From Gadus chalcogrammus (lineage: Eukaryota > Chordata > Actinopteri > Gadiformes > Gadidae): a stretch of DNA of 64,000 nt. The stretch is taken from positions 6,315,847 through 6,379,846 of the forward strand of contig NC_079414.1 in assembly GCF_026213295.1 (NCBI RefSeq). Reading direction: 5' to 3'. The notes below the pieces were generated by a model. The model was not told where the DNA came from and did not search any database. It saw nothing but the letters and a program-made list of their open reading frames with translations. Positions 44,637 to 56,946 of the stretch are shown piece by piece (within the stretch, counting starts at the first letter, position 1; each line of letters opens with the position of its first letter). The translations under genes were made by a program, and so were the position numbers.

Positions 44637-44924
44637 AACACCAACATGATTATTAGCACAGTCATTCATCATTAATACATGATGCATAAAAAAAAATGAT
44701 TAAAATAAAAAAGATGAAAGAAGAGAACATGGATCATTTGAAAACAATAAAAAAACAAAATAGTTAATAACATGAACATGAAACAATTCTTAACACAATA
44801 TGCATATCCCCCATCAGAAATATAGAATGAATAAAAACATGGATCATTTGAAAACGATATGTAAAAAGAAGAAGAAGAAAAAACATGGATCATGTGAAAA
44901 AGAGAAAAACAATAAACAAAATGG

Positions 44925-47900
44925 TTAATAACCGTAAGGAAGCGTGGTGTAGTCGGGGAAGACCCTGCGCTTGTTGTAAACCACCCTAAGCCGTTTAACT
45001 ACAGTAGCGTTTTTAAGCAGAAACCTAGTCTTATCTCGCTGGATGGTATCTACAGTGGTGGTGATGTCGAGGGTTTGAGGCCGATGGCTGACAAAATCAT
45101 CCAATAGACATTTCAGGGTCTGCTGGGTGACCACTTTAGCATTTGCTGCATTTAAAGTCACCCCTTTGCATTTGACGACAGACTTGTGGTGACGGGTGTG
45201 GTATGCATAGCTTTTAGGACCTGTTGAGACATATTCGCTAATGTAATCCTCCTGTTCGGTACCATACAGATCACCATCATTTATCTCATCGGTCAAGTCG
45301 CCCAGATAAGGGCCTAAAGGGGGTACCCAATCACCCTCCTTAGAAACAAAAATGATGCTGTCTGTGTCGCAGTAGAGGACACGTTCCTGTAGTTTGTCTA
45401 GAAGATCGTAGAGCATGAGCCTGGCATGGGCGGTAGTCACAGCCCCCACAATCACGTTGACATCCCGCGCCCTCGCGAGACGTGCATCTACATGTTTCCA
45501 TTGTACAAGGGCTACTTCATCAGAGATAAAGCAGAAGTGACTAATGTGATAGCTATCGCTAAACATGAGCTGAGTGAACCTTTCAGGGTCAGAAATTAGC
45601 TCACAAGTGGGTAGGTCTGGGCGTAGTGAAAAGCGACCCCACAGACTGTTTAGAATCAACTTGTTGCAAGTTACGCATGGCCTTGTTCACACACATGTTG
45701 TTGTGATCCAACTGTATACCCTCCTTTGCCAGATAGTTTTGCACATACTCTCGCTGTTTCTCCACAGTGTCCACTGTGCTGGGGTATCCTGAAGCCTCCT
45801 GTTTACGCTTGAGAAACGTTTTGACATACCCTTTAAACAGAGTCTCTGACCGTTTGGGGTAGTGCCACACCTCATGCATTTGGATTAACTCGTAACCCAT
45901 TTCGACCGCTTTTTGTAGTTCAAAAGTCACCCAGGTGCCTGTCAGAGCCCGTTCATCGTTGCTGTGATGACACGCGTCTGTCTGATTGAGCTCAGTGGCA
46001 CATGTACCACAGAGGGGGAACATCAGCTTTCCATGACACCTGTAGGGGAGCACAGGATGGTAAAGACCTCTGGGGGGCAACACGGTGCATTTGATGATGC
46101 CGAAATACCCATCCAAAGGACCAAAATTCCTGAAAATGATCTGGGGGTGCTCTACAGGATAAGGACAGCGAGCCTGTACTGTGGGGTAGAGAGAGGTAAA
46201 GTCATAGTAGCGTATTTTCTCACCGGGCTCGGCCTTGTGATACATTTTGATGGCGTTGGTGCGACCCCCATAGAGAGAGTCGCGAGGATCAATCCTAGGT
46301 TGTATCTTCAGAGTAGCCATGAATGCCTGCACTGCAGCATTGGTCTTTTTCAGACGGTGCCACTCACACTCCCACATGACCACGACTCTTAAACCATGAT
46401 CTCTTTTGAGAGCCTTGACTTTGAGGTGAAACTGCACCCACAATTCGCCATAGGTCTTCCTGAGGACAGGGTTCTGGTGGCCAGCGTTGTAGCACTGTTC
46501 ACACCCATGATAAAAGCATCCTGCAAATTCATAGGCTGTGTTTATAGACGGTGCATGTCCGTCTAGGAAGAATGGTCCATATTTAGCCTCTCCATGGTTG
46601 AGAGCATGCCGAATCTCCATGTTATTGGAGTGGGATAGATATTCAAGCCACTGGATGGATGCGCATGAGAACGACTTTTGCTTTTTCTGATAGACACCCT
46701 CATAGGTCAGTGCCAGGACGTTTTTCTTCAAGAACGACTTTTTGAAGGTGGCCATGCACGCCGAAGCCAGAGTGGCATAGGACAAGGGGTCTATAGAGGC
46801 ACACTCTATGAAATTTTCCCTGTAGATCCTACACGCAGTGTATAGGATCCTCACGTCGTTGACACAGTAGAGACGCAGCTGTTTCTGAAAGTCAAATTTT
46901 TTGTGTCGTACAGATCGGTACCAAATAGCGAAATCTGTCTTTTGATCGCTAGTCATGGAATCATATCCATAATATGAGATCTCAGGGTAGGCGCCGACAT
47001 AAGACTCGTTGGCCCGTGTGTTGAATTTATGCGGAAAATTACCTTTTGCCATATCGTCAAAATCCAACGCCGCCGGGGCATTAGCCAAACGCATGGGCAA
47101 GAAGCTAAATGAGTCGACCCATCTCTGATGGTATGCGTCATCACGCATCAAAATGACTCTGCTACCCTTCATGACTAAAGAGGGTTTAATACCCTGCTTG
47201 GTCATGTAATCCAGGACGATATAGTTATCAAAGCCCGACGCGTTGTGTGCAACAAATGTATGCAACGAATACGCCCCTCTTCTGTAGCGTTTCACAAACT
47301 CGCTTACACAACCTAGACCTGTAGCATACCATTCTATGCCTTCAGACGTTGTAGCTGCCACACAGTTTGCTTCGTGACGACCGTCATGCATGCGCGTTTC
47401 GAAATCATAGTATATGTATTTATTAGGCGGAGCGTCGTCATCAGAGTCATCCGATGGACCCCGGCGAACACCCCTGCGTTTCTTTTTCTTTTTCTTTTTG
47501 TATGGCTGGATATAGCAATCATGTATTCCATCATCGGGCCTCGGCTCCCCACAGTTACGACACTTTGCCTCGCTGCATACGTGACCATTATCGTCACCCT
47601 CCTCCTCATCCTCCTCCTCATCCGCCTCATCCCCCTCCCTCACCCCCTTCTTCTTCTTCTTCTCCGATATGATATACTGTCTACAACAACGATCGCAGTA
47701 TTTGAGCTTTTCACAAGGTATCATGTTGTGTTTGGCCGAATGCCTCTTGTGTGTGTTGTAGCAGACCAGCGAGCGACATATACGTCTACAGTCCTTGCAC
47801 TTTATCGTGCGACCTGATAGTCTATCGCACACTGTCAGACACACATTGCAATGGATCGGGCATTTGTGTAATAGAATTCCCTCATGGGCCTTGTAGCAAT

Positions 47901-48714
47901 ATTCACACACATACCCCGTACCAAAGAATGCCGTTCTGTTCTCTATGCAATGATAGTGACTATCATGAAGGTATAGCCATACTGTTTTTGGATGTTGTCC
48001 CGTATGTGTCTGGAACATCTCCAGCTTCCTGAATGCATCATTATGATGAAATATCAGGATTTTAACATCTAGATGTCTCTCAAATTTGGAAACATCCGAG
48101 AAACCCACAGGGTGATCTGGGGCAAACCCCAGATCACTGTGTAATTTGCGAGCCGCCTCCAAATTAGTCTCTTTGGCCGCTGTGTCGCCCCCGGTTACCC
48201 CCTCATGCAGAAAATGTGTCATGCATAGTGAGAAGCACAAATTGTCGTGAGTATTACTCGGTGTGTAGAGACTTAGCTTCTTCTTGTGTATGATTTCATC
48301 ATAGGGAATGTTTTTTAACTTCAAACGCCCCCCACCCCGTTTGTTGTGGACCCCAGTGACCACCAACTCTAGCACATCATCCGTCAGACCTGTGTCGTTG
48401 CTCTGTATGACTTGGCTAATATGCTCCATAAACAAATCCGCATTGTAATCGTCACCCGTTACGAGCACCGCCTGTACATCAGAGGCCAATGAAGGGCCTC
48501 TCAGCACCACGTTTAAGACACTACCATCGGCTGCACTTTGCGAGCAGCTTGTTACGACATCCGACAGCCTCTCCCTGATCAAATCAGGGACCTCCTGTAA
48601 ATTTGCAAGGGATATACTTCTCAGATCAATGGACTGTCTAACCTCAAAGCCGTTAAACCGGGGAAATAATCTGGTATGCAACTCGTCATTATCTTCCCCC
48701 GTTACAGCAGGCAT
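44925..48714 (-). CDS. Protein-primed family B DNA polymerase, frameshifted
   Basis: Replicates the linear genome. Counting from the Met at 48714, an N-terminal domain is followed by a Cys/His-rich zinc-binding region (~270-400), Lys/Glu tracts, then the 3'-5' exonuclease motifs DFET (~437), FVAHNASGFDNY (~487) and YCVNDVR (~616). Polymerase motif A is YYDFTSLYPT (~836). Motif B (LNSLWG) and motif C (YCDTDS) are in a different frame, 44925-45659. The break is near 45665-45690, just before motif B, so one base has been gained or lost. The frame extends upstream to 48885, but only through a trinucleotide repeat, so 48714 is preferred as the start. Confidence 0.92.
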
Positions 48715-48739
48715 CTGTGTACCATCATAAGCAGCACCA

Positions 48740-48895
48740 TCACCAGCACCTCCATCCCCCACCGCTACCGTCACCACTGTCATCATCGTCAACAACAACA
48801 TCGCCATCATCGCCATCATCGCCACCACCATCACCACCACCCCCCACGCCACCATCACCACAACCACCACCACCACCACCACCACCGACCTGTAT
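48740..48895. repeat. (CAC/CAT)n trinucleotide-like tract
   Basis: CACCAT, CATCGC and CACCAC repeats between PolB and the repeat protein. Read on the minus strand it gives a Gly/Asp tail in one frame and a Val/Met tract in the PolB frame. Length changes here would alter whether the two genes are fused. Confidence 0.85.
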
Positions 48896-49765
48896 ATTCG
48901 ACTCTATAGGGACCCCTGCCACAGCCGGGGGGTCCTGAAAACCCTCGCCAATCCCTTCATCACGTTGCGACCCATGCGATACATCGATCTGTGTGGATAT
49001 GTATAGACTCTCTTGTGCACTATCCAACCACCCCCCGACAGCGTTAAGTACATCTCGCGTGTTTGCCCCCGCATACAACACACCCCTCGACTCTATAGGG
49101 ACCCCTGCCGCAGCCGGGGGGTCCTGAAAACCCTCGCCAATCCCTTCATTACGTTGCGACCCACGCGATACATCGATCTGTGTGGATATGTATAGACTCT
49201 CTTGTGCACTATCCAACCACCCCCCGACAGCGTTAAGTACATCTCGCGTGTTTGCCCCCGCATACAACACACCCCTCGACTCTATAGGGACCCCTGCCGC
49301 AGCCGGGGGGTCCTGAAAACCCTCGCCAATCCCTTCATCATGTTGCGACCCATGCGATACATCGATCTGTGTGGATATGTATAGACTCTCTTGTGCACTA
49401 TCCAACCACCCCCCGACAGCGTTAAGTACATCTCGTGTGTTTGCCCCCGCATACAACACACCCCTTGTGTCTAAATCTCCTGACGCCTCTAGCCCCACCA
49501 CGTCATCTAGACATGGTTCGTTCGAAACATTTATCTGTGCTGTCTGATATAGAGCATTAGCTATACTACGCCCCCCTGCATCAGCTGTAATTAACACCTG
49601 TCTAGTATGTCCTACGGCCGTATCGCCGGATGCATCATACCTCATTGCCATCTCTTCAAGTTCTAAATCCATAATGCTACCCCCACTATCAGATCTACGC
49701 CGTCTCTTGGGATTACCATCTATAGATTTGAATTTCCTTTTTCTAGGACTAATGGCGTTATGCAT
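48740..49765 (-). CDS. Polinton nuclear-type protein with three 63-aa repeats
   Basis: 341 aa from ATG 49765. The N-terminus has two basic clusters (SPRKRKFKS, PKRRRRS) that fit a nuclear localisation signal. Then come three nearly identical 63-residue units (RGVLYAGANTRDVLNAVGG, then ESLYISTQIDVS), the last of which runs into a Gly/Asp tail coded by the trinucleotide tract. It stops 26 bases before the PolB start. No family recognised. It may be a separate gene, or an N-terminal extension of PolB displaced by one base. Confidence 0.65.
   Translation of the reverse strand: MHNAISPRKRKFKSIDGNPKRRRRSDSGGSIMDLELEEMAMRYDASGDTAVGHTRQVLITADAGGRSIANALYQTAQINVSNEPCLDDVVGLEASGDLDTRGVLYAGANTRDVLNAVGGWLDSAQESLYISTQIDVSHGSQHDEGIGEGFQDPPAAAGVPIESRGVLYAGANTRDVLNAVGGWLDSAQESLYISTQIDVSRGSQRNEGIGEGFQDPPAAAGVPIESRGVLYAGANTRDVLNAVGGWLDSAQESLYISTQIDVSHGSQRDEGIGEGFQDPPAVAGVPIESNIQVGGGGGGGGCGDGGVGGGGDGGGDDGDDGDVVVDDDDSGDGSGGGWRCW
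48900..49466. repeat. 189-bp coding tandem repeat, three copies
   Basis: Units begin at 48900, 49089 and 49278, each starting GACTCTATAGGGACCCC. Only a few substitutions separate them, and the unit is exactly 63 codons, so frame is preserved. Confidence 0.92.
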
Positions 49766-49886
49766 AGTGTACGGCTATAGTTTTTAATGCCGATAGATAT
49801 AAAATAAATAAAATAAAATAAAATATATATATATAAAAATTATATAAAAAAAACGTTAATTAGTCAGGTATTAAAAGAAAAAAAGT

Positions 49887-49892
49887 TTTATT
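49887..49892 (-). terminator. Poly(A) signal of the five-exon gene
   Basis: Minus-strand AATAAA, 71 bases after the stop at 49963. Confidence 0.55.
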
Positions 49893-49962
49893 ACATGCAG
49901 TTTAAAACAAAAAAAATACCCTCTCCACAAGATAAAAGAAAAAACAAAAACAAAAACACAAA

Positions 49963-51717
49963 TCAAATATTAGCATTCACCGTAAGCTTTGCTAGTGTGT
50001 CATTCATCACACCCATCTCGGTACACATTGCCCGATTGGAATTGACGTTAGCTTCGCTAGCAGATCCCAATAACCATAATTTTCGACGGGTTTTAGAAGC
50101 TCTTAACAGCGCTTCTGAGCTAATTCTCGCTATGTCCTGCGTGTTGCCACGCACAGCTGCCTCGACCGCCGAATGCTTACGTTGAAGGACCACAATTGCA
50201 CGTCCATTACTGGTCTCAGCGTTTGGGACTACATCAGTCATACGATCACGCGCATTTTCTTCCCTGATAGCGATGAAGGACTGCTTCGTCTGTTCTTCGA
50301 GAGCCTGATATCTATCGTCACCACGTTTACTCTGACGACCAATGGCTAAGGAGTTTACAGTCACCGTTGCAGCTAACACGGCTAATTTATCAGCAAATTC
50401 TTTACGCAATTTAGAATCTCGCACCGCTGCAAGGTATTCAGCACTAGCAATTGCGGGACCGGCTGGTAGCTGCGACCCCGCTACCTCATGAGCGATGGGA
50501 CTCACGATACACGGAGGGTTGTGGATAGGGTCTTGAATGGTGTGTAGGGATCCAGATGCAGGATCTGCAGACTGGTGGTGTTGTACAGGCTCTGCACTGG
50601 TGGTAGCCTCTACGGATGTAGCTGGTGCGTCGACCCACAGAGATGGAGTGAAGTCGATATGTTCCAGCAGCGATGAATCCCAGGACGAGCCCAGGACGTC
50701 GTCAAGACCAGCCCAATCATTCAGCCCTGCTAGTGACGCACACTGGGGATCTCCATGGGCTAATTTGTAATAGAAAAAAGAAAAGAAATCAGTATCATTC
50801 CCATCACACTCTATAGAATATACACATACTTTTTTTTTTCATTTAATTTCCTACCGTGTTGTATAGTCCCATCCGGTTGCACTGTGACGGTCTCTGTAGG
50901 CGACGCCGACACATGCACATCCACTTCCCCAATCACTTGGTGGTTGGTATCAGCCCTTACAGCACCATGTTGCACAATTTGTGGGTTTATAACGGCCTGA
51001 ATAACCTGATTATAATTCTCCGGAGCTAGACCGCCGTGGGTGGTGTCCTTGCGGGCCTTTTTATAAGGAATTTGTAGCTGTTCTATGGTCTGCGGTGAGC
51101 AGGGTATAGCCCCGCCTATTCCCGCCGCCCTTTTCAAATTCTTCTTGGATAGCCGACTTGGAGTTGGTCCGGGGGTTCGCTGATTGACTTTTGCAACGAT
51201 AGGTACTAAACGTGGATCAACAACAAAATACAAAAAGTATTCAGGGGTTAGTTTTGTTTGTTTCAGATGTTAAATTAATAGATATTTTATTTTGATGATA
51301 CACATATAGATATACTAATGGCGGATGTATTAACAACTTACCAAAACTACCGCTTGTCAGTGCATTAGTCTGATCGGCTAGAATCGGTCTTTCAATGTTG
51401 AGCCGAATATCCTGCAACCCTGTTACACATTGGGAAAAACACAAATTTAATAGTTGTTCTACATGAATATACCATAGTAACTAATAATAATAATGCTAGA
51501 GAGAGTGTTATGGATCTATATATATAACGCACTACTATAAAAACAAACAAACATACTTCCACGTGGACCCTGCGGCTGGCTCACGCTCTCACCGCCGGGA
51601 CCGCAAATCGCTGTGAAGTAATCGCTGCTTCGGTCAGATATAAACAGCTGATTCACATAGACATAGACATAATATAATCATGATACACTCATATGAATAC
51701 TTACAGTCAGTCGGCAT
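49963..51717 (-). CDS. Polinton five-exon gene, unknown product (~430 aa)
   Basis: Predicted exons on the minus strand: 51717-51705, 51610-51557, 51419-51342, 51205-50855 and 50759-49963. Every junction has GT...AG (donors GTAAGT, GTATGT, GTAAGT, GTAGGA), every phase is 1, and the sum is 1293 bp with one stop. The start is ATG 51717. The product has a small N-terminus, a region with a basic cluster (SRLSKKNLKRA, YKKARKD), an acidic middle (WDSSLLEH), and a helical, coiled-coil-like C-terminal part (QALEEQTKQSF, RKHSAVEAAV). No family recognised. A TATA-like CATAAATA lies about 135 bases upstream (near 51850-51858). Confidence 0.65.
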
Positions 51718-51854
51718 AGTACTGCAGGACGGTTCGTTGTTGTTGTTGTTTTTTTCTTCCGGCTGCTACGACGCGTTTTACTAGCTTAGAATAGCACGTC
51801 TAACGTCTGGGGTCATAGGCCGATCTCTCCCGTGTCAATGGGACCCACATATTT

Positions 51855-52073
51855 ATGCCTGATAAACGCCCATCTGTATCATTCGCACCTAGGCCCCCCG
51901 ACGTCATAGACTCCCTACCAATAGGCTCTGATCACACACATACTTCGGTACCGCGGACCTACGCCCACTCGCCCGACCTTATACTGATAAATAAAGTTAA
52001 TCCAAATACGGATGAAAAATTACTAAACTATCTTAATAGTATCATGATATCACCTAATATATTGTCAATGTGA
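51855..52073 (+). CDS. Small ORF near the Polinton right end
   Basis: 72 aa, starting at ATG, with a Pro/Ser-rich start and a hydrophilic end (LINKVNPNTDEKLLNYL). It lies between the five-exon gene and the CA arrays, in the opposite direction. Nothing recognisable; it may be chance. Confidence 0.25.
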   Translation: MPDKRPSVSFAPRPPDVIDSLPIGSDHTHTSVPRTYAHSPDLILINKVNPNTDEKLLNYLNSIMISPNILSM

Positions 52074-52133
52074 CCCAAAGTCGGTTTCGTAATATAGTGG
52101 GATAGAATATAAAAAGCACATTATTACGTCTCA

Positions 52134-53216
<1,083 letters not shown>

Positions 53217-53222
53217 ATTATG
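53217..53222. repeat. Polinton target-site duplication, right
   Basis: ATTATG, matching 35721-35726. Confidence 0.93.
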
Positions 53223-54390
53223 AAAGTAAAATGCACATTTCTCGTTAAAAATGTTTCCATAAAAGCATTTAATGGCGTAACTATGTTACTATTTCCACAC
53301 AGAATAAAGAAAGATGTCGGCCGTATGCTTCTGTCCAAGCTCACTACTCTCTGCCAGTGACGTCGGGTCAAGCTCAACGCTGATTGGGCAACGCGGCTAA
53401 TCAATTCAAGATCGGAGAGCGGACGCAATCGGAAATGTTCGGAAATGGCATCGACCGTTTCAAATGGCAACGACCGTTTACGAGATGGAAAGTCGCGTCG
53501 CCGCCGAGGAAGAATCGCATTGTGCGTTCACACCAAACGCGACGGGGCGACAAGATCCCATACAAAGTGAACGAAGAGACGCGTATAAGGGCGAGTTTTT
53601 TCGCGGGAGAAAACCGATGACAAGTTTTTGTCGTGATGACAGCCAATCAGCGTTCAACAGCGTGATAACTGAGTGACATGTGTAACGTAACAGCCAATCC
53701 GCGTTCAGCCGTCAAACTCAGTGCAGTGCAGTCCGGGTGAACCGCGGAATGGAGGAGAAAGTGATTGTTGCAGTTTGCGACTCCCGGAGCTCTATATATA
53801 ATAGTATATAATATATTATATACTATATTATAATTGTATATATAATATCACGGCCAACAGCTCTGTCGCCTCCGGATGGCCGTAGCGTGGGGAGCTCTCA
53901 TAGGGATTGGGCTTCTCGGGGTTTGTTTACCGGCATTGCTATGGTTTCCGGTCTTGTGTGTTCCAACGGTTTATTAGGTAGGCCCATCTAATAAATCTCT
54001 GTCTAATCAATGCTTCATTTTGTTTATGTCAGTTTAATTTTGTTACAAGTTTAATGCAAATGAGCACTGTTAGAATTCCAAAAGGCACAAGCTCTTACTT
54101 GGCTGTTTTCAGTCTGTGTTTTTAGTTGTATGGCACATAATGATGGCATTTGGGCTTAAAAAGCGAAACATATATCTTTTCGTCTAGACCAATTGATTTG
54201 AAAATGTACAATTTCCTAATACTAGTAGCACTTCTGATCAGATATTAAAGAGATGTAATGCAAACAAACACATTTATACTTATTTTCTCACCCAATGAGA
54301 ATCGACAAGAGAATCGATAAGGAATCGGATCGATAAGCAGAATCGGAATCGGAATCGGAATCGGAAAATTCTTATAAATTCCCATCCCTA
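53223..54390. repeat. hAT-like repeat, right part
   Basis: Counterpart of 34842-35720, ending GGAATCGGAAAATTC and ATTCCCATCCCTA. The first 100 bases continue the 137-bp repeat family of the foldback arms (TGCACATTTCTCG, AAGCATTTAATGGCG). Contains a TATATAATA-rich stretch at 53793-53848. No gene. Confidence 0.6.
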
Positions 54391-56946
54391 CTCAGCAGCC
54401 CTTTGACATATCATAACCAGACTTGATACATAGACCCATAGCATCATCATGGGGACACTGCTTGAATTTGGTGACCATTGACCTCTAGGGGGCGCTATAA
54501 TTAATGAAGACGTGTTTTAACTCCTTTCTCTTCACATGAGTACATTTCAAACTTATTTTCAATGTCTGATGATACTGTCAGACCTCCCCATATAGCTTAC
54601 AAATTATTTCTCATTGCAACCTCAGAACTTGGCCACCATGTTGAAAGTTGTAAAAATCAGTTGTAAATTTCCACAGGCCACAAATAATGTCCAATCTTCA
54701 TAAAACTTTGCAGATATGATCTTCAGAACAAGTTGAACAAATGTGTTAAACAGCTTTCTCAAATTCAAAACCGGTTGGCCGTGACAGGCAATCAAACGTG
54801 ACGGCGCTCATTAATGAGTAGACACTGAACTCGTGTGGCGCTCATTAATGGGTAGACACTGCACTCATGTGGCGACAAGCGGTACTTAATGTTTAGTGCA
54901 ACAATGACTATATTCACCATTCCGCCCACCTAAAATTTAAACTGCAATTCCCACTGGATTAGATGCTTCACGAACAACCTCCAGAACGGATGCTTGTTTA
55001 CATTGTGTCTCTTTTAGGGATATTGTTCCGAATACCCCTATGTATTTGTGACCTTTGTTCTGCCAGGCAGACTGTATTGCGCCCTTACCTCTAGGTGGGG
55101 TCCTTTTCCCATTTGGTAAAATAATGCTCACCCCACCGGCTGTCGGTATTGCCGATTTCCGAGACGGTCGTCATGTAGCCCCCTGGCCGATTACGTCCAT
55201 CCTGCAGAATTAGTTTACCGAGTCCCATTATGCTTGACACCCACATTGCTGCTCGCAGCTATATTTATTGGGTGTCAAGCAACTACGTTTCGAGACAACC
55301 TATTGTTTTTGTATGAGTTCTTATTAGGGGTCCAAGCCAACAGGTTGGATCCCTATTGTTTTTGTAGCGATTCTTCTTATTCTTCCCGCGGTGAAAGTGG
55401 AACTGCAGCCCAAACCGTAAATGGTGCACACGCGCCAATTACATGACTAGATCCAGAATCGGCACCGCTACTCAGATAACAAAATCCAGACACGCCGGTC
55501 CCTAGGTGGCGCTATACCAAGGAATACGCGTTTGGGGCTATAACTCCCACACCGAACCTCCCACAGTCCAAAAACTTGTACACACAGATGCACTGGAGTC
55601 TGCTGCATCTTTTGGCCTAGGCCACGCCCATTTGCGTCTATGAATATTTTTCGCTAAATCGCGAAAACCGCAAAAATGATTTTTCCCTACTCCTCCCACA
55701 TTTCTTGACCAATCGACACCAAACTTTGCACACGGCATCTTCAGACCCACACGCAGAGAAATCATATACAGTTTTTTGATCCGACCTTCGACGACGAAAC
55801 GGTAGAGTTTTGAATATTCTTTTATTAGCTAAATTAGACGTGGAAAATTAAAAAAACAAAAAATTCCAAAATTAGACATCGGATCGAGTCCAAATTTTAG
55901 ACACATGTTGGTGCTAACCTTAATGACCTTCGATAAAAATTTCGGAAAATTTCGCCATTAGGGGGCGCAATAAACGAGGAAATTGTATATCTTCTACAAA
56001 AATTTCGCTGCGAAAACGCTACACTGACTTCTCGCTACTCCACAGGTTCAGGGTAGCGTTTTGAACACATGCTTCGCGTTTTTCCGGCGAAACGCACATT
56101 TCTTGTCGCGTTGTGCCGGCGAAATGCACACTTCTTGGACCCCTGCATAACTGCTTGCAGTTCTAGTTATTATTATCCTTCAGTGGGAGTCAATGGCAGC
56201 CCATAGAACCGCTTGGCGAAAAGTTGTGAAATTTGGCACACTGTTTCAAGACAGGCCCATTAGCCCATTAACCCAAACTCAGGTCGCTAGCCCAACAGCT
56301 CTAGCGCCACCAACAGGTCAAAGTTGGACATGCATTCATGTTCATAACTTTTGACCCATTCGACCAATATTCACAAACCTGGTATCATTGGATTCCTTGA
56401 ACCAAGCCCAGTTCAACACACCCTATGACGTCATTGCGCCATGACCTATATTGCCGCCATCTTGGTTTATGTCAAAAACCTTCAAAATGCTACTCCTATC
56501 ACAAATCTTGTCCAATGATCTCGAAACTTGGCAGACATAATCTTCTGGCCATCTTTGATGAAAAACATCGAATAGATTTGTCAAATTCAAAACCGTTTGC
56601 CCGCTAAAGCCAATCAAATTTGGCGGCAAAGCCGCCAAACAGGAAGTGAGCCGATTTCTCAGCATCCCTTTGACATATCATAACCAGACTTGGTATAAAG
56701 ACCCATGGCCTCATAAAGGTGACACTGATTGAAGTTGGTGACCTTTGACCTCTAGGGGGCGCTGTTATTAATGTTGATGTGTTTTGACTCCTTTCTCTTC
56801 ACATGAGTACATTTTAAACTCTTTTTCAATGTCGGGTGATACTATCAGACCTCCCCATATAGCTCATATATTACGTCTTGCAGAAATAACCGCGACAGCC
56901 AATGATATTTGACCGCGAACCCCCCAAACCGGAAACACGCCAATAT
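54391..56946. repeat. Tandem array unit 1 (2556 bp)
   Basis: Direct repeat of 56947-59502 at exactly 2556 bp. It begins CTCAGCAGCCCTTTGACATATC and contains a diverged half-copy of its own start at 56659-56946 (about 290 bp sub-repeat). Short frames recur identically in each unit but show no protein features. A MITE-like insert (55326-56144) with ends AGGGGTCCAAG and CTTGGACCCCT is included. Confidence 0.93.
55326..56144. mobile_element. MITE-like insert in array unit 1
   Basis: 819 bp bounded by inverted AGGGGTCCAAG termini. Present at the same place in unit 2 (57882-58700) but absent from units 3 and 4, where a 59-bp minisatellite sits instead. No transposase. Confidence 0.65.

Noticed and set aside
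44672..44893. 73-aa Phe-rich minus-strand ORF between PolB and the ATPase
   Set aside because: It follows an AT-rich, three-times repeated ATGGATCATTTG unit and lies across the PolB poly(A) region. No conservation is expected.
47374..47817. 147-aa hydrophobic ORF antisense to PolB, and other antisense frames in Polinton genes
   Set aside because: They are shadows of the polymerase and capsid frames on the other strand; the conserved motifs lie only in the sense frames.
48716..48885. Met/Val-rich N-terminal extension of PolB
   Set aside because: Encoded entirely by the trinucleotide tract, which the neighbouring gene uses in another frame. The Met at 48714 gives a more normal protein start.
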